A stretch of DNA of 64,000 nucleotides, taken from assembly GCF_900188275.1 (NCBI RefSeq), contig NZ_FZNY01000002.1, positions 1 to 64,000 on the forward strand, in the 5' to 3' direction. Below are positions 26,687 to 36,175 of this stretch, piece by piece (the stretch's first letter is position 1; each line of letters opens with the position of its first letter). This stretch comes from Dokdonia pacifica. GTDB taxonomy: Bacteria; Bacteroidota; Bacteroidia; Flavobacteriales; Flavobacteriaceae. The notes beneath the pieces are model-generated. The model did no database searches and was not told the origin of the DNA. It worked only from the letters and a program-made list of their open reading frames with translations. Both the position numbers and the translations under genes were made by a program.

Positions 26687-27739
26687 TTACTTTTGTTTTG
26701 AAGCATTGCGATACTGTACCGCAGTAGTAGAAGTAATACTCTTAAAAGCCGCATTGAAAGAAGATAAACTGTTGAAACCGCTATCGTATGCAATGGCCGA
26801 AATCTTTAAATTACGATACTCGTCTGCAACCAATCGTTTTTTAGCTTCAGCGACTCTATAATTTGTAATGAATTTTGAATAATTGATATTTTCAGATTGA
26901 TTGATGACCTGTGAAAGCCGTTTGGATGAAATACCCATCTTCTTACTTAATTTTACTAACGTCAAATCTGGATCGAGATAGAGGTTTTCTGTAGTCATTA
27001 ATTGCTTTAAAGTAGCTGATAATTGGGCAATTTCACCTTGCTCTAATGTAGACTGGACATATTTTTGGGCTTCAATTTTAAAAAGAAATGGGTTTTGTAA
27101 CCACCATATACAAAATGCAATAATCACCGCCGAAAACAGGAATGCCATTCCCATATAATATGGGATTATATTTTGCATAATAAAGAAATAGAGAATTACG
27201 ACGATTAAGGTCGTGTTTACAAAAAATCGTAGCCAACTATCAATTTTACGTTCTCTATGTGACGTTCCTTTTTTGCCATCTTTAAGTAGCTCATAAAGTG
27301 TGTATCCCGAATACGCAATAATATGACCTATGAGTCCATAGTGAATGAATCTAGCTAAAGTGCCTCTATCGTTTGGAATTATCCAACATAAGGCCATAAA
27401 TAAAAGCATGGGTAGGTAATGCCATAGATATTTTTTGCCAGAAAGTTGCTGTTGTGGATGTTTCCGAAGAGAAACATACAACCATAGCGAAGGCCCAATC
27501 GCTAATAGTACTGCTAAAAATACATTTCGAATTACTGGATCTATGGGGAAATAGTTATAAAACATAGATTTTCCAATACGTAAACTAAACGCCAATAAAT
27601 ATATTGATAAGAAGAAATTGGCTTTGTGTCGCTCTGCTCTAGTAACTAATAAGAATATACCAAATAACAGACTAATACTAACACCGATACTGCCTACAAG
27701 TAATTCAATATGTTTTAAGATGTCTGCATTTACTTCCAT
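26687..27739 (-). CDS. Membrane-anchored AraC family transcriptional regulator
   Basis: In this 350-aa protein, residues 1-220 contain about seven hydrophobic helices (from LLVGSIGVSISLLFGIFLLV to FLFSAVIIAFCIWWL). The C-terminal 110 residues are an AraC/XylS helix-turn-helix pair: VKLSKKMGISSKRLSQVIN is the first HTH, and ISAIAYDSGFNSLSSFNAAFKSIT is the conserved second HTH. This seven-helix plus AraC architecture is frequent in Flavobacteriia and probably senses a membrane or external signal and regulates directly from the membrane. Targets are unknown. It is flanked on both sides by repeats and transcribed alone. Confidence 0.9.
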   Translation of the reverse strand: MEVNADILKHIELLVGSIGVSISLLFGIFLLVTRAERHKANFFLSIYLLAFSLRIGKSMFYNYFPIDPVIRNVFLAVLLAIGPSLWLYVSLRKHPQQQLSGKKYLWHYLPMLLFMALCWIIPNDRGTLARFIHYGLIGHIIAYSGYTLYELLKDGKKGTSHRERKIDSWLRFFVNTTLIVVILYFFIMQNIIPYYMGMAFLFSAVIIAFCIWWLQNPFLFKIEAQKYVQSTLEQGEIAQLSATLKQLMTTENLYLDPDLTLVKLSKKMGISSKRLSQVINQSENINYSKFITNYRVAEAKKRLVADEYRNLKISAIAYDSGFNSLSSFNAAFKSITSTTAVQYRNASKQK

Positions 27740-27808
27740 GCCATAAAGAAAATAAAATATTTTCAGCTACTTATGTGTTAGTCAGTTTTAATTTTAATAA
27801 ACTTGATC

Positions 27809-27826
27809 CCATTCCATACACATTTT
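27809..27826. repeat. Short intergenic repeat CCATTCCATACACATTTT, copy 2
   Basis: Identical over 18 nt to 24529-24546, and the C/T-rich sequence after it is also similar. Confidence 0.6.
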
Positions 27827-27882
27827 TATCTCTACTCTTCCACCCTAACGTCACGTAAAATAGTATACATATAAATATGATG

Positions 27883-27950
27883 TATACGCTTTCGCGAAAG
27901 CGAACTTGTGAGATTCACGACTGGAGGGAGAATGAAATGATAAAGCGTAT
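27883..27950 (-). repeat. Modular palindromic repeat, single unit, reverse orientation
   Basis: GTATACGCTTTCGCGAAAGC is followed by GAACTTGTGAGATTCACGAC, then GGAGGGAGAATGAAATGATA and AAGCGTAT. It is very similar to the left unit of the 26545-26672 block and lies 3' of the DinB gene in its orientation. Confidence 0.88.
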
Positions 27951-28055
27951 AATTGCTTTTAATAAAAATAACAGTAATGCTTTTGTCAAGAATGATGTCA
28001 CAGCCGTTTTACAACCTAGATATTATTACTGTAAGTTGTAAAATTGGTGCTGGTT

Positions 28056-28628
28056 TTATTTGGGCAATCGGTTTTTTACGGTTGCAATTTGCCCCATATG
28101 ATTTGCCGAATGTTCCATCACATGATACCAGACATAATGGTAGTTAAGTCCCTCTTCTATATTGGAAACAAACCAATCATCATCTTTGGTTTTGAGTAGT
28201 TTTAGGGTTTTCTCACGGACTTCATCCCATAAATCCAAATAATACGTAATCGGCTTACCTTTAAGTATGTTTTTTACTTCTTCGTTAAGCTCACCAGCAA
28301 TACCAAATCTCTTTAGTTCATCTTTTGTCCATTCCCGTCCCTCCAATGTCATGGTCTGATAATAGGATTCTGTAGACACCAAATGCATAATCAATGCTCC
28401 TATGCTATTGGCATTAGTATCATACATGAAGTCAATTTGTGATTGATCTAGGTCTTTAACTTGTTCCGTAATTCTATCTTTTAAATCTTCTAACATGTAT
28501 ACCATTAAGCCAATCTTTGGTGAATAGCCATCGACTGATTTCAGCTCTCCTTGAGCGTTCAAAAGGATTATGGGTAGTAATAGTAATAAAGAGGTGATTT
28601 TTGTTTTAAGCGATTTCATAGTGTCCAT
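28056..28628 (-). CDS. DinB family protein
   Basis: The 190-aa protein has an N-terminal signal peptide (ending ILLNAQG). The body is a DinB-like four-helix bundle with metal-triad histidines: one in IGALIMHLVSTESYY and two in VWYHVMEHSANHMGQI. DinB proteins include metal-dependent thiol transferases and DUF664 enzymes. A secreted member without a thiol-transfer context cannot be assigned a substrate. Two ATGs (28628 and 28619) are possible starts, and the second gives a tighter signal peptide. It is probably monocistronic. Confidence 0.85.
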   Translation of the reverse strand: MDTMKSLKTKITSLLLLLPIILLNAQGELKSVDGYSPKIGLMVYMLEDLKDRITEQVKDLDQSQIDFMYDTNANSIGALIMHLVSTESYYQTMTLEGREWTKDELKRFGIAGELNEEVKNILKGKPITYYLDLWDEVREKTLKLLKTKDDDWFVSNIEEGLNYHYVWYHVMEHSANHMGQIATVKNRLPK

Positions 28629-28825
28629 TTTAAGATCAAAACCTATACTTAAAGATACTATTTATAATCATCTGTTATTCTTAATAAAAAATTAATAGTG
28701 TAAGCTTATCGATCACTTAGAAACCATTATATAGCATTTGTAATATTCCATATTCTATCTCTCGCCTGTGCTGAACTTGTCTAAACATAAAATTGTCGTT
28801 GTCTCTTTTACATCTAAATATTTTC

Positions 28826-29878
28826 TCAGCTTTTTGCTTTACGTAAGATTTTAACGACGCGTGAATGTGTTATTTGTAACAAATTCCATTGATAGCCTTC
28901 AAAATCGGTTGTATTCATAAATTGAATAACAACAGCATCTATATCCTTATGGTATTCTGTCATACTTTGGTAACCTGGAGCCAATCCTCCATGATTAAAT
29001 TCATACATAGAGGTATAGATTTCCATTTCGCTTTCATTAAGTAATGTCCCATCATTTAAAGCTCTTAAAAAAATACCTACATCTTCTGCGGTAGCGATCA
29101 TCATTCCTTGATTCTCGTTTTTAAAATCTTTCTCAATACCAACATAATAACCACTCATTACATCGTCTAGATTTACGTCATCAAGTGAACCAAAAGTATT
29201 GTTGAGCCCAAGCGGTATTAAAATTTCCTTTTTGAAATACTCTTGACGACTCCCTCCTGTAACTTGCTCTATGATTCTTGAAAGCAATAAATAGTTTGTG
29301 TTTGAATAGCCATAGTCTTTATTTGGCTCAAAATCTGCGGGTACATCTAGTACATATTCAAGCACATCGATATTTGTGTTAGGTTGGTTTTTCCAAAAAT
29401 CAGGATTATCTATGAAATTAGGAATGCCACTCCTGTGTTGTACCATCATTCGTAAGGTGATTTTATCTACATTTTCTATTCTTCCTACAAGTTCTGGAAA
29501 GTAGTCAGCTACTGTTTTATCTAAAGACACATGATTGTCATGAGCCAATTTAGTGATAGCAACTGCAACATATAGCTTGCTAATGCTTGCAATTTTGAAC
29601 AATGCATTAGGATTGGCTGGTATTTTAAGTTCTCGGTTATGATAACCTGCTGAATAAAACGCGGGTGGTTTTCCAGCTTCATCTACATATACAATAACTC
29701 CATCAAAACCATAACTTAAAGTTTGATCTACTTGAGCCTGAACCGTATCTGGTAATGGCACTATCCATGCTTTTACTAATATCCAAGGTACAAACCATAA
29801 AGAAATGAATGTCCCAACAAATAATACAATTCTAAAAATTTGTTTTGCTTTAGTAGTTTTACGTTTGGTCTTTTTCAT
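28826..29878 (-). CDS. Beta-lactamase family serine hydrolase, apparently active
   Basis: The 350-aa protein has an N-terminal basic stretch and one membrane anchor (about 14-40). The class C penicillin-binding fold follows with intact motifs: S98-I-S-K101 as SxxK, YGYSNTNY containing YSN, and HGGLAPGY as the third motif. It probably hydrolyses a peptide, D-amino-acid amide or ester in the periplasm. Resistance to beta-lactams should not be inferred. It contrasts with the two paralogous folds at 45102 and 48200, where SxxK is lost. It is transcribed alone. Confidence 0.9.
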   Translation of the reverse strand: MKKTKRKTTKAKQIFRIVLFVGTFISLWFVPWILVKAWIVPLPDTVQAQVDQTLSYGFDGVIVYVDEAGKPPAFYSAGYHNRELKIPANPNALFKIASISKLYVAVAITKLAHDNHVSLDKTVADYFPELVGRIENVDKITLRMMVQHRSGIPNFIDNPDFWKNQPNTNIDVLEYVLDVPADFEPNKDYGYSNTNYLLLSRIIEQVTGGSRQEYFKKEILIPLGLNNTFGSLDDVNLDDVMSGYYVGIEKDFKNENQGMMIATAEDVGIFLRALNDGTLLNESEMEIYTSMYEFNHGGLAPGYQSMTEYHKDIDAVVIQFMNTTDFEGYQWNLLQITHSRVVKILRKAKS

Positions 29879-30152
29879 GATTCCAGATGATCTAGTGGCT
29901 ACTTTCTTTTATTTACAGGACAAATGTATGTAAGATTGCAATGCAAGTAAATTATAGATAACCGAACTGTAATATAGTATGGATGAATTGATTTTGTTTG
30001 TTTAATGGGATATAATCAAAAATGGAGTAATAAGTACAAGCGCCTCACCTCTCTCCTATTTCAAGAGATCTACCAGACCTTTTTCATTCGATTGTATCAA
30101 AGCTCAAGTTACATCACACAGCACATAATAGCACATTTGTAATATTCTACAA

Positions 30153-30911
30153 TCATTCATCACTTAAATGAATATCACCAGTAATTGTCGAAAGAATGAT
30201 AGCATGATTTTCATTACTTAAATTCCTTGTAGCAAAACTTCCTACTATTTTTTCACCAATTATGAGTTTAGGAATTTGTCCTTTTTTAAAAATGTTACCC
30301 AGTGTTGTTTTTGCATCTATAGCGTCAGTAGCATCAATTTTTATAGTAATACTCCCACTCACTGTTTTTAATGTCATATCTCCATGATGCGTTCCTACCT
30401 GAATAGTTCCACTAATAATATCTGTGACTAAATTCCCATCAAATAATGGTATCGTGACATTAGCTGAATTACTATTAAGTTCTACATTCAAATTTTGTGG
30501 GACAAAGATTGTATAAACAGTCTTTATAGAAATACCATTCACACTGTTTTGATTCCCATTTTCTTCATTACCAATTTTGATAATAGTACTCGCATCTTTA
30601 TTTGATAAAAAACTAAAAAACCCTTTTTCCTTTTTGAATAATTTGCCATAAGAGGCTTCTATGTATAATGTATTTAATCGTTTTTTTACTTCAAATTCAA
30701 AATGATCATTAAGCTTACCATCATCAATCGTAACCGTAGCTTTTATATACACTTCATCTTTTGCCCAAGTGTTGATATCAATAAAACTCGCATATGGAAA
30801 ATCAATAGATATGTTTGTTGCGTTGTCTATTGGGATTTTCTTTTCAATAGATTTCTGTGCATTTAATTGAAAACCTATTACTATGATTACGACTAGAATT
30901 ATTTTTTTCAT
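30153..30911 (-). CDS. DUF4097-like secreted beta-helix protein
   Basis: The 252-aa protein has a signal peptide (about 1-18). The repeated short strands are typical of the DUF4097/putative adhesin fold: ATNISIDFPYASFIDINTW, then NVELNSNSANVTIPLFDGN, GTIQVGTHHGDMTLKTVSG and STITGDIHLSDE. These proteins often sit beside regulators and ABC or anti-sigma genes. The exact role is unknown. It lies 153 bp downstream of a LytTR regulator on the same strand and could belong to its regulon. Confidence 0.78.
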   Translation of the reverse strand: MKKIILVVIIVIGFQLNAQKSIEKKIPIDNATNISIDFPYASFIDINTWAKDEVYIKATVTIDDGKLNDHFEFEVKKRLNTLYIEASYGKLFKKEKGFFSFLSNKDASTIIKIGNEENGNQNSVNGISIKTVYTIFVPQNLNVELNSNSANVTIPLFDGNLVTDIISGTIQVGTHHGDMTLKTVSGSITIKIDATDAIDAKTTLGNIFKKGQIPKLIIGEKIVGSFATRNLSNENHAIILSTITGDIHLSDE

Positions 30912-31064
30912 TTGAATACTATTTTAAACCGTACGTTAAATATGTAGGTGTTGTTATACGCTACAAATATGAATTCAAATACCAATAGTAAAAAGCAGAT
31001 CTGAATGAGTTATGGTATAAACACAATGAAACGGGTTAAAATATATGAGAGCGATTCAGAAGAG

Positions 31065-31829
31065 TTATGAATCTAGCCAAATCCTGAATTTTGCTGTAAC
31101 ACTAGAACTAGTCGTCATTTTTTCTTTACTCCCTCGCATCTGAAGTAAAAGTCTATTCTTGAAGTAATTATCCATACGCACGATATGGCTAATATTAATA
31201 ATCCGACTTCGGTTAATCCTAAAAAATTGTTTTGGATCAAGAGTTTCATTAAGTGATGTAATGCTTTGAGAAAGCAAATGAGATACTCCCTTATCATCTA
31301 CCAACTTACAGAATGTTCCTGAAGCTTCTATATAACTAATATCATGTGTAGACAGTAGGTGCATTCCTTTTGGAGTTTTAATAATGAATCGAGATTTATA
31401 ATGGGTATCCTGAGATAATGCAGAAGTTATATATTTTAAAATGGTATCATTTATTTGATAGTCTGATGTTTTATTAAAAAGGGTATTATATTTATGTAAG
31501 GCCTTGCTGATATCTTCCTGAGCATATGGTTTTAAAATATAAGCAATCCCATTACTCTTAAATGCATCCAACAAATATTTATGATATGCAGTACAAAAGA
31601 TGATAGGGCAATCTATTTTTATTTCCTTAAACAATTCTATAGATATTCCATCTAATAATTCTATATCAGAAAATAGAATATCATACTTATTTTCATGAGT
31701 TAGTAGTTCTTTTGCTTCAACTATAGTACGACACCAATCAAAGGTATATGGTTCACTAAAATATATTTCTAAATGCTCAGAGAGTTTTTCATAAGCTGGT
31801 ATTTCATCTTCTAGAATTAATATATTCAT
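31065..31829 (-). CDS. LytTR family response regulator
   Basis: The 254-aa protein has an N-terminal receiver domain with the acidic pair near E7/D8 and phospho-acceptor D55 (YDILFSDIELLDG). A C-terminal LytTR DNA-binding domain (about 145-254) follows, with DISYIEASGTFCKLVDD and FFRINRSRIINISHI. It starts 3 bp after the cognate histidine kinase gene, giving a two-gene signalling unit. The signal and target promoters are not known, but the DUF4097 gene immediately downstream is a candidate target. Confidence 0.92.
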   Translation of the reverse strand: MNILILEDEIPAYEKLSEHLEIYFSEPYTFDWCRTIVEAKELLTHENKYDILFSDIELLDGISIELFKEIKIDCPIIFCTAYHKYLLDAFKSNGIAYILKPYAQEDISKALHKYNTLFNKTSDYQINDTILKYITSALSQDTHYKSRFIIKTPKGMHLLSTHDISYIEASGTFCKLVDDKGVSHLLSQSITSLNETLDPKQFFRINRSRIINISHIVRMDNYFKNRLLLQMRGSKEKMTTSSSVTAKFRIWLDS

Positions 31830-31832
31830 AAG

Positions 31833-32942
31833 TTAGCTATCATATTTCATAAATGTAATAATCGGAATGGTCACTTTGAATTCTTCTTCATTTTCTTTGA
31901 TATCTATTGTTTTATCAAAAATTAAAAGATAACGTTCTTTCAAATTTTGAAGTCCAGTTCCAAAGGATATATCACTATTTACGGTATCCGTCTTTGTATT
32001 TGTGATCGTTATGTCTTCCTTTTTGACATCAATATTTGTAACAATAGGATTTTCATTTGTTGTTTTATTATGTTTTACAACATTTTCAACAAGTATTTGT
32101 AACGCTCCTGTAGGTAGATACTTATTATCCATGTCTACACGTTCCGATATGTTAAACTTATATGTATTTCCAAAGCGTGTTTCAATAAGGTAGAAATAAT
32201 GTCGAATCATTTCTATCTCTTTTTCTAGACTTACAATTTCTTCATCTTTAGATTCAATTAAATACCTATACAGAGAAGATAAGTTTAGAATGTATTGCTT
32301 TGCTTTTTTTGATCTATCATCTATTAAAGCATCTAAGGTATTTAGATTATTGAATAAAAAATGCGGATTTAACTGTGCCTGTAATAATTTCAATTCGCTT
32401 TCTTGTTGTTTTTTTTGAATCTGAACAATATGCAACTGACTTTCATAATACTTTTTTGCCAATAATATTCCTAAGGGTAAACCTGCATTTTCAGCACTTA
32501 ATCCTAATCCATTTAATAATACAGTAAATAATTTAGGATAGATTTCCCAGGGCTTATTTTCTGACCAATGCCATGCTGTGAATGCAATGACTCCAAAGGT
32601 TGTAGCAATCAAGATAGCTAATGTGAAAAACAGAAAATAGTTCTTCTTTTTAATTAAAAATTTGGGAATAATCCATAAAAAGAAAAGAAAAACGACTAAA
32701 AAGGTTGCTATTAATTCTACGGGTATGGCAATGATATATCCTTTTAGAGGAGGTGATATATTTTGTATCGTACGACCGTCTGAGAAAATATACTTCGTAA
32801 TATCATAATTAACTACGTAATCATAGATATTGAATAAGCAAAAAATGACTGCATATATGCATATGAAAAGGTAATCCGTTTTATTTAGCTTAATAGTTAG
32901 CACACCGTTTATAAAGATGATAAAATAAAATAACATCTTCAT
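31833..32942 (-). CDS. LytS-type sensor histidine kinase
   Basis: The 369-aa protein has about five hydrophobic helices in the first 165 residues, a coiled-coil linker (KKYYESQLHIVQIQKKQQESELK) and the His_kinase (PF06580) motif LQAQLNPHFLFNNLNTLDAL, whose His is the phospho-acceptor. A HATPase module (LQILVENVVKHNK, later FGTGLQNLKERY) follows. It belongs to the inner-membrane LytS/YpdA class that signals to LytTR regulators. The regulator gene follows within 3 bp. Confidence 0.92.
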   Translation of the reverse strand: MKMLFYFIIFINGVLTIKLNKTDYLFICIYAVIFCLFNIYDYVVNYDITKYIFSDGRTIQNISPPLKGYIIAIPVELIATFLVVFLFFLWIIPKFLIKKKNYFLFFTLAILIATTFGVIAFTAWHWSENKPWEIYPKLFTVLLNGLGLSAENAGLPLGILLAKKYYESQLHIVQIQKKQQESELKLLQAQLNPHFLFNNLNTLDALIDDRSKKAKQYILNLSSLYRYLIESKDEEIVSLEKEIEMIRHYFYLIETRFGNTYKFNISERVDMDNKYLPTGALQILVENVVKHNKTTNENPIVTNIDVKKEDITITNTKTDTVNSDISFGTGLQNLKERYLLIFDKTIDIKENEEEFKVTIPIITFMKYDS

Positions 32943-33268
32943 GTTATTGAAATAAAACAGGATAAAAAAGAATTAAACCAGGTTAAAATTAGTACGAACC
33001 ATTCCATACATCATGTTACTTTTACTTGTTTTGAGAAAGTACAATACACTAGTTTTATATATTCTTATACGCTTTATCGCTTCGCTCTCCCTGTGGTCGT
33101 GAATCTCGCAAGCTCGATTTCGCGAAAGCAAAAAATAAATGAGATCCTTTTAAATTCAGTGAAATCTATTAGATTTTGAAATCATGGATGAATCTGAAGA
33201 GTTGTAAAAACAACATAATAACACAAAAGGAAAGGATCTAGGGTGCGGTATATTCACAACCCTATACA
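32943..33268. other. Spacer with repeat, upstream of the kinase gene
   Basis: It holds a short CCATTCCATACA repeat (32999-33010) and a modular repeat (33067-33130). The rest is AT-rich with no supported gene and should contain the kinase promoter, though no clear box was identified. Confidence 0.55.
33067..33130 (+). repeat. Modular palindromic repeat, single unit, forward orientation
   Basis: ATACGCTTTATCGCTTCGCT, CTCCCTGTGGTCGTGAATCT, CGCAAGCTCGATTTCGCGAA and AGC in order. It is the best example of a single canonical unit in this window and the only one whose orientation disagrees with both flanking minus-strand genes. Confidence 0.88.
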
Positions 33269-34582
33269 CTATAAATCAATGAGCCAACGACCCCGGCGTT
33301 TCATGAGCGGATAATCTTCTAGACGCTTCACAGATGTTTCAATATATAGAGTGTCATTTTTAAAAACCCCTTTCAAGACAGATGATGTATCGCTTTGTTT
33401 TATATAGTGTAATGATTTCCATGTTCTATGCTTCTCGATGCTATCATCTATTGTAGCAAAAATATCATACTGTGGTGTCGGATCTATAAAATCACTGTAG
33501 TTTAGGGTGTTTGTAAGTGTATCTATTGTAAACTCAAATCGTTCTGTCTTTTTATTAGCATAGGCAATTTCAAAACTATTAGGGTAGATGTTTGACGTAT
33601 TAAAACTGATTTTTTCCCATCGTTTGTTAGGAGTATCTTTTGAAATAGTATCCCCATTATGGATAAATGTTTGCACCGTTTGTTTATTTTGAAACCAAGA
33701 TTGATTTTTCCTCAAAAGACGATCATATGTAGTAAACTGATACATCAATACACTAAGCATAGTGATTAAGAGTACTGCTTTAAAAATTCTAGCGCGTGCA
33801 TAGTGTCTATCACTTATGAATAAACGTTGATAACGAACAGGAGTTACCGTTTTATTGAGCACAATATACTTGTAGATTCCTAAGAATTGATCACTCAATA
33901 ATATGAGCATAAGCACAAGTATATATATCGCATAAATGGTCACGGAAACATTATATCCAATGTCTAGAATCACCACATTTGCCATAACGGTAACCAATAG
34001 AATTAATCCTAAAAATGTTGTCCTTCTAAAAAATAAAAGCACCCCTCCTATCACCTCAAGCCATCCAGAAAATTGCGTAACCGTTTGGGAATAGCTTAAA
34101 AAATTCCACATAAAACCCATAGGTGATGACTCTCCTATAGTTTGATCTAAGGTATCTATGCTTAGTAACCCAAATTGAACATTAAATACTTTAGAGAGAC
34201 CATAGGTGAGGATTATAAAAGCAATGTGATAACGTAATATAGTTTGTACTAAATTTTTAAGCTTTTGATCATATGTAGTTTGATACTTACGATCTAGTAA
34301 AACCCAAACAATGCTCCCTATAATCGCTAGCAATATACAAAGCGTATAACGCACCACTTCATATTTTGAATCAAAACCTATGTAGCGTGTATCTGCGTTT
34401 AATTCCCAGCCAAATAATACGTCGGCTAACCAAAATATAGGCGTATCCCATATCTTCCAATCTTCTAACGCATAAGTGATTCCATAGGTCATGTCATATG
34501 GGAAACAACAGAAAAGCAAAAAGAGTAGTGCAAATCGCCATAGATATTTTTGAGAGAGTGACATGTTTGATACTGAAGTCAT
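33269..34582 (-). CDS. DoxX-like multi-pass membrane protein
   Basis: This 437-aa protein has about seven hydrophobic helices in residues 10-245 and a soluble C-terminal domain (about 285-437). Elements such as YHIAFIILTYGLSKVFNVQF and FSGWLEVIGGVLLFFRRTT resemble DoxX/HTTM-type membrane proteins. No catalytic motif was identified, and the assignment is tentative. Start codons at 34582 and 34564 are both possible. It lies between two modular repeats and does not appear to be in an operon. Confidence 0.6.
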   Translation of the reverse strand: MTSVSNMSLSQKYLWRFALLFLLFCCFPYDMTYGITYALEDWKIWDTPIFWLADVLFGWELNADTRYIGFDSKYEVVRYTLCILLAIIGSIVWVLLDRKYQTTYDQKLKNLVQTILRYHIAFIILTYGLSKVFNVQFGLLSIDTLDQTIGESSPMGFMWNFLSYSQTVTQFSGWLEVIGGVLLFFRRTTFLGLILLVTVMANVVILDIGYNVSVTIYAIYILVLMLILLSDQFLGIYKYIVLNKTVTPVRYQRLFISDRHYARARIFKAVLLITMLSVLMYQFTTYDRLLRKNQSWFQNKQTVQTFIHNGDTISKDTPNKRWEKISFNTSNIYPNSFEIAYANKKTERFEFTIDTLTNTLNYSDFIDPTPQYDIFATIDDSIEKHRTWKSLHYIKQSDTSSVLKGVFKNDTLYIETSVKRLEDYPLMKRRGRWLIDL

Positions 34583-34653
34583 AGGTATTACAATGTTATA
34601 TACTGCTAATATAACTTAAGAAACCATATGAGTAACATACTTTTTCATGCGGA

Positions 34654-34720
34654 GTACGCTTTCGCGAAATCGAGCTTGCGAGATTCACGACCAACGGGAG
34701 AGCGAAGCGATAAAGCGTAT
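34654..34720 (-). repeat. Modular palindromic repeat, single unit, reverse orientation
   Basis: GTACGCTTTCGCGAAATCGA, GCTTGCGAGATTCACGACCA, ACGGGAGAGCGAAGCGATAA and AGCGTAT. It is nearly identical to the unit at 43076-43142 and lies 3' of the DUF6734-like gene in its orientation. Confidence 0.9.
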
Positions 34721-34831
34721 AAAGTCACCTTTTAATTAAGAAAATGGTGTTTGTAGTGTTTGAGAAGAAAAATAAAAACATGTGATACAAACTCTATCTA
34801 CCGCTTCTATTTTTCTAATACAAAGTTCTCT

Positions 34832-36166
34832 TTAGGCGAGTACCGTGAGTACTTTCCTAGCGGCAAACAAAAGGATTCTCTCATTAACCATATGAATAAA
34901 ATCTGCTATATCAGCATCAGTTACATCGTCGTCTAAATACGTTTTGAAGGTCTCTAGTAATTGACTGTAGTCCATAGGTTGTGTTATTTCTGATAGTAGC
35001 AATTCATCAATCTGATCAAGAGGTAATGCGAAATCGTCTCCCAAACGATCTTTTACTATGATTTCTTTAAACTCACCAGAGATAAAAAGTTTATTACACG
35101 GTAATTTATAGAGTTGAAAATTTTTACCAGTATCCATTAATGTACGAATACGTGCTGATAAGCCAATAGAATGTATATCCCGACTTAAAAAATAATGGGT
35201 ATGTATAGTTTCTTTAGTATGGTGCGTTGAAGCAAATTCGGCAATTAACTGTTTGTTATTTTGCATCGAGAAATCATAGCTAAAATCACCTACAAAATAT
35301 GGATCATCAAAAATGGTTAATAACCGTTTGTAATACTCAGGATAATACCTCATGACGTAGTCTTCCATTGCTTTATATGTAGGAATATCTCTTTTATAAT
35401 TTCCTAATAAGTGCAGATACGTCTTTTCATTTGGCACTTTGTCAAAATCACCAAAACCTACATATTTATTATCATCTGGGATATCTTCAAATAAATAGCT
35501 TACTTTTTTAGTGTGTTTTTTTGCCAATTCATAATATAAAAGTTGTTCAAAAAACACATTAAAATTGTTATTGCTTATTTTAGTCCAAGCTGTTCTGTTT
35601 ACGTCTACAAACTTAAAGGCCTGTTCTGCATAGTATTTATAAAATGCTAGGTCTACACCACCCACAATTCCCATATTACAGGCAAATCCATTCTTAGTAT
35701 TTGTAAAATCATGAAACTCTTCAGGTATATAGGAAAGATGCGGTTCGATACTACTCCACATAGATTGATAATAATCTGTTGTCCGTTCTAAGTTTTGAGT
35801 AATTAGATGTGCTTTCATGAGATCATCTGGAAATGTATCCCAAATAAACACATCGCCATCTACGTGTAAAAAAGGTTCCTTTTGGAGGGAGTATGTTTTA
35901 ATTTTTGCAACTGCCCATAAATCACGATCATAGCTGTCTAATTCATTTAACACAATATGAACTTTTGAATAAGGTAATTGAAGCGTGTCTATTAGTATTT
36001 CTGCTCCTAATGCATCTGTATATAACTCTACCCTATCGTAATACTTTCGTAATTGATTAGCACTTAAAATCCAACCGATTAAATTGTATTTGGATGATAC
36101 CCATCCATAATTATTTTGAGTTATTTCTTTTATATTTCCTGTCCAAAAACTTTGAATTATTTTCAT
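34832..36166 (-). CDS. DUF6734-like (glycosyltransferase-type) protein of a peptide locus
   Basis: The first 280 residues of this 444-aa protein resemble a GT-A glycosyltransferase-like fold found in Bacteroidota peptide clusters. It begins MKIIQSFWTG, and a DxD-type HVDGDVFIWD (D103/D105) and NGFACNMGIVGG follow. No glycosyltransferase activity is established for this family. The last 80 residues (QIDELLLSEITQPMDYSQLL and after) look helical and could be a small peptide-binding winged helix, but this is a guess. It starts 9 bp after the VKOR/thioredoxin fusion gene and so belongs to the Cys-rich peptide locus. Cytoplasmic location is inferred from the lack of a signal peptide. Confidence 0.72.
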   Translation of the reverse strand: MKIIQSFWTGNIKEITQNNYGWVSSKYNLIGWILSANQLRKYYDRVELYTDALGAEILIDTLQLPYSKVHIVLNELDSYDRDLWAVAKIKTYSLQKEPFLHVDGDVFIWDTFPDDLMKAHLITQNLERTTDYYQSMWSSIEPHLSYIPEEFHDFTNTKNGFACNMGIVGGVDLAFYKYYAEQAFKFVDVNRTAWTKISNNNFNVFFEQLLYYELAKKHTKKVSYLFEDIPDDNKYVGFGDFDKVPNEKTYLHLLGNYKRDIPTYKAMEDYVMRYYPEYYKRLLTIFDDPYFVGDFSYDFSMQNNKQLIAEFASTHHTKETIHTHYFLSRDIHSIGLSARIRTLMDTGKNFQLYKLPCNKLFISGEFKEIIVKDRLGDDFALPLDQIDELLLSEITQPMDYSQLLETFKTYLDDDVTDADIADFIHMVNERILLFAARKVLTVLA

Positions 36167-36175
36167 GTAGTTCTA

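Larger units (their letters stand above)
27740..28055. other. Spacer with repeats between AraC regulator and DinB gene
   Basis: It contains the CCATTCCATACACATTTT repeat (27809-27826) and one reverse-oriented modular repeat (27883-27950). Short frames here follow the repeat sequence and are not supported as genes. Confidence 0.6.

Noticed and set aside
27953-28147. A 64-codon open frame on the plus strand
   Set aside because: It begins at the edge of a repeat and then runs antisense into the DinB gene, which has clear family support.
28826-29878. The serine hydrolase as an antibiotic-resistance beta-lactamase
   Set aside because: The family includes many peptidases and esterases, and the SISK/YSN/HGG motifs alone do not support resistance.
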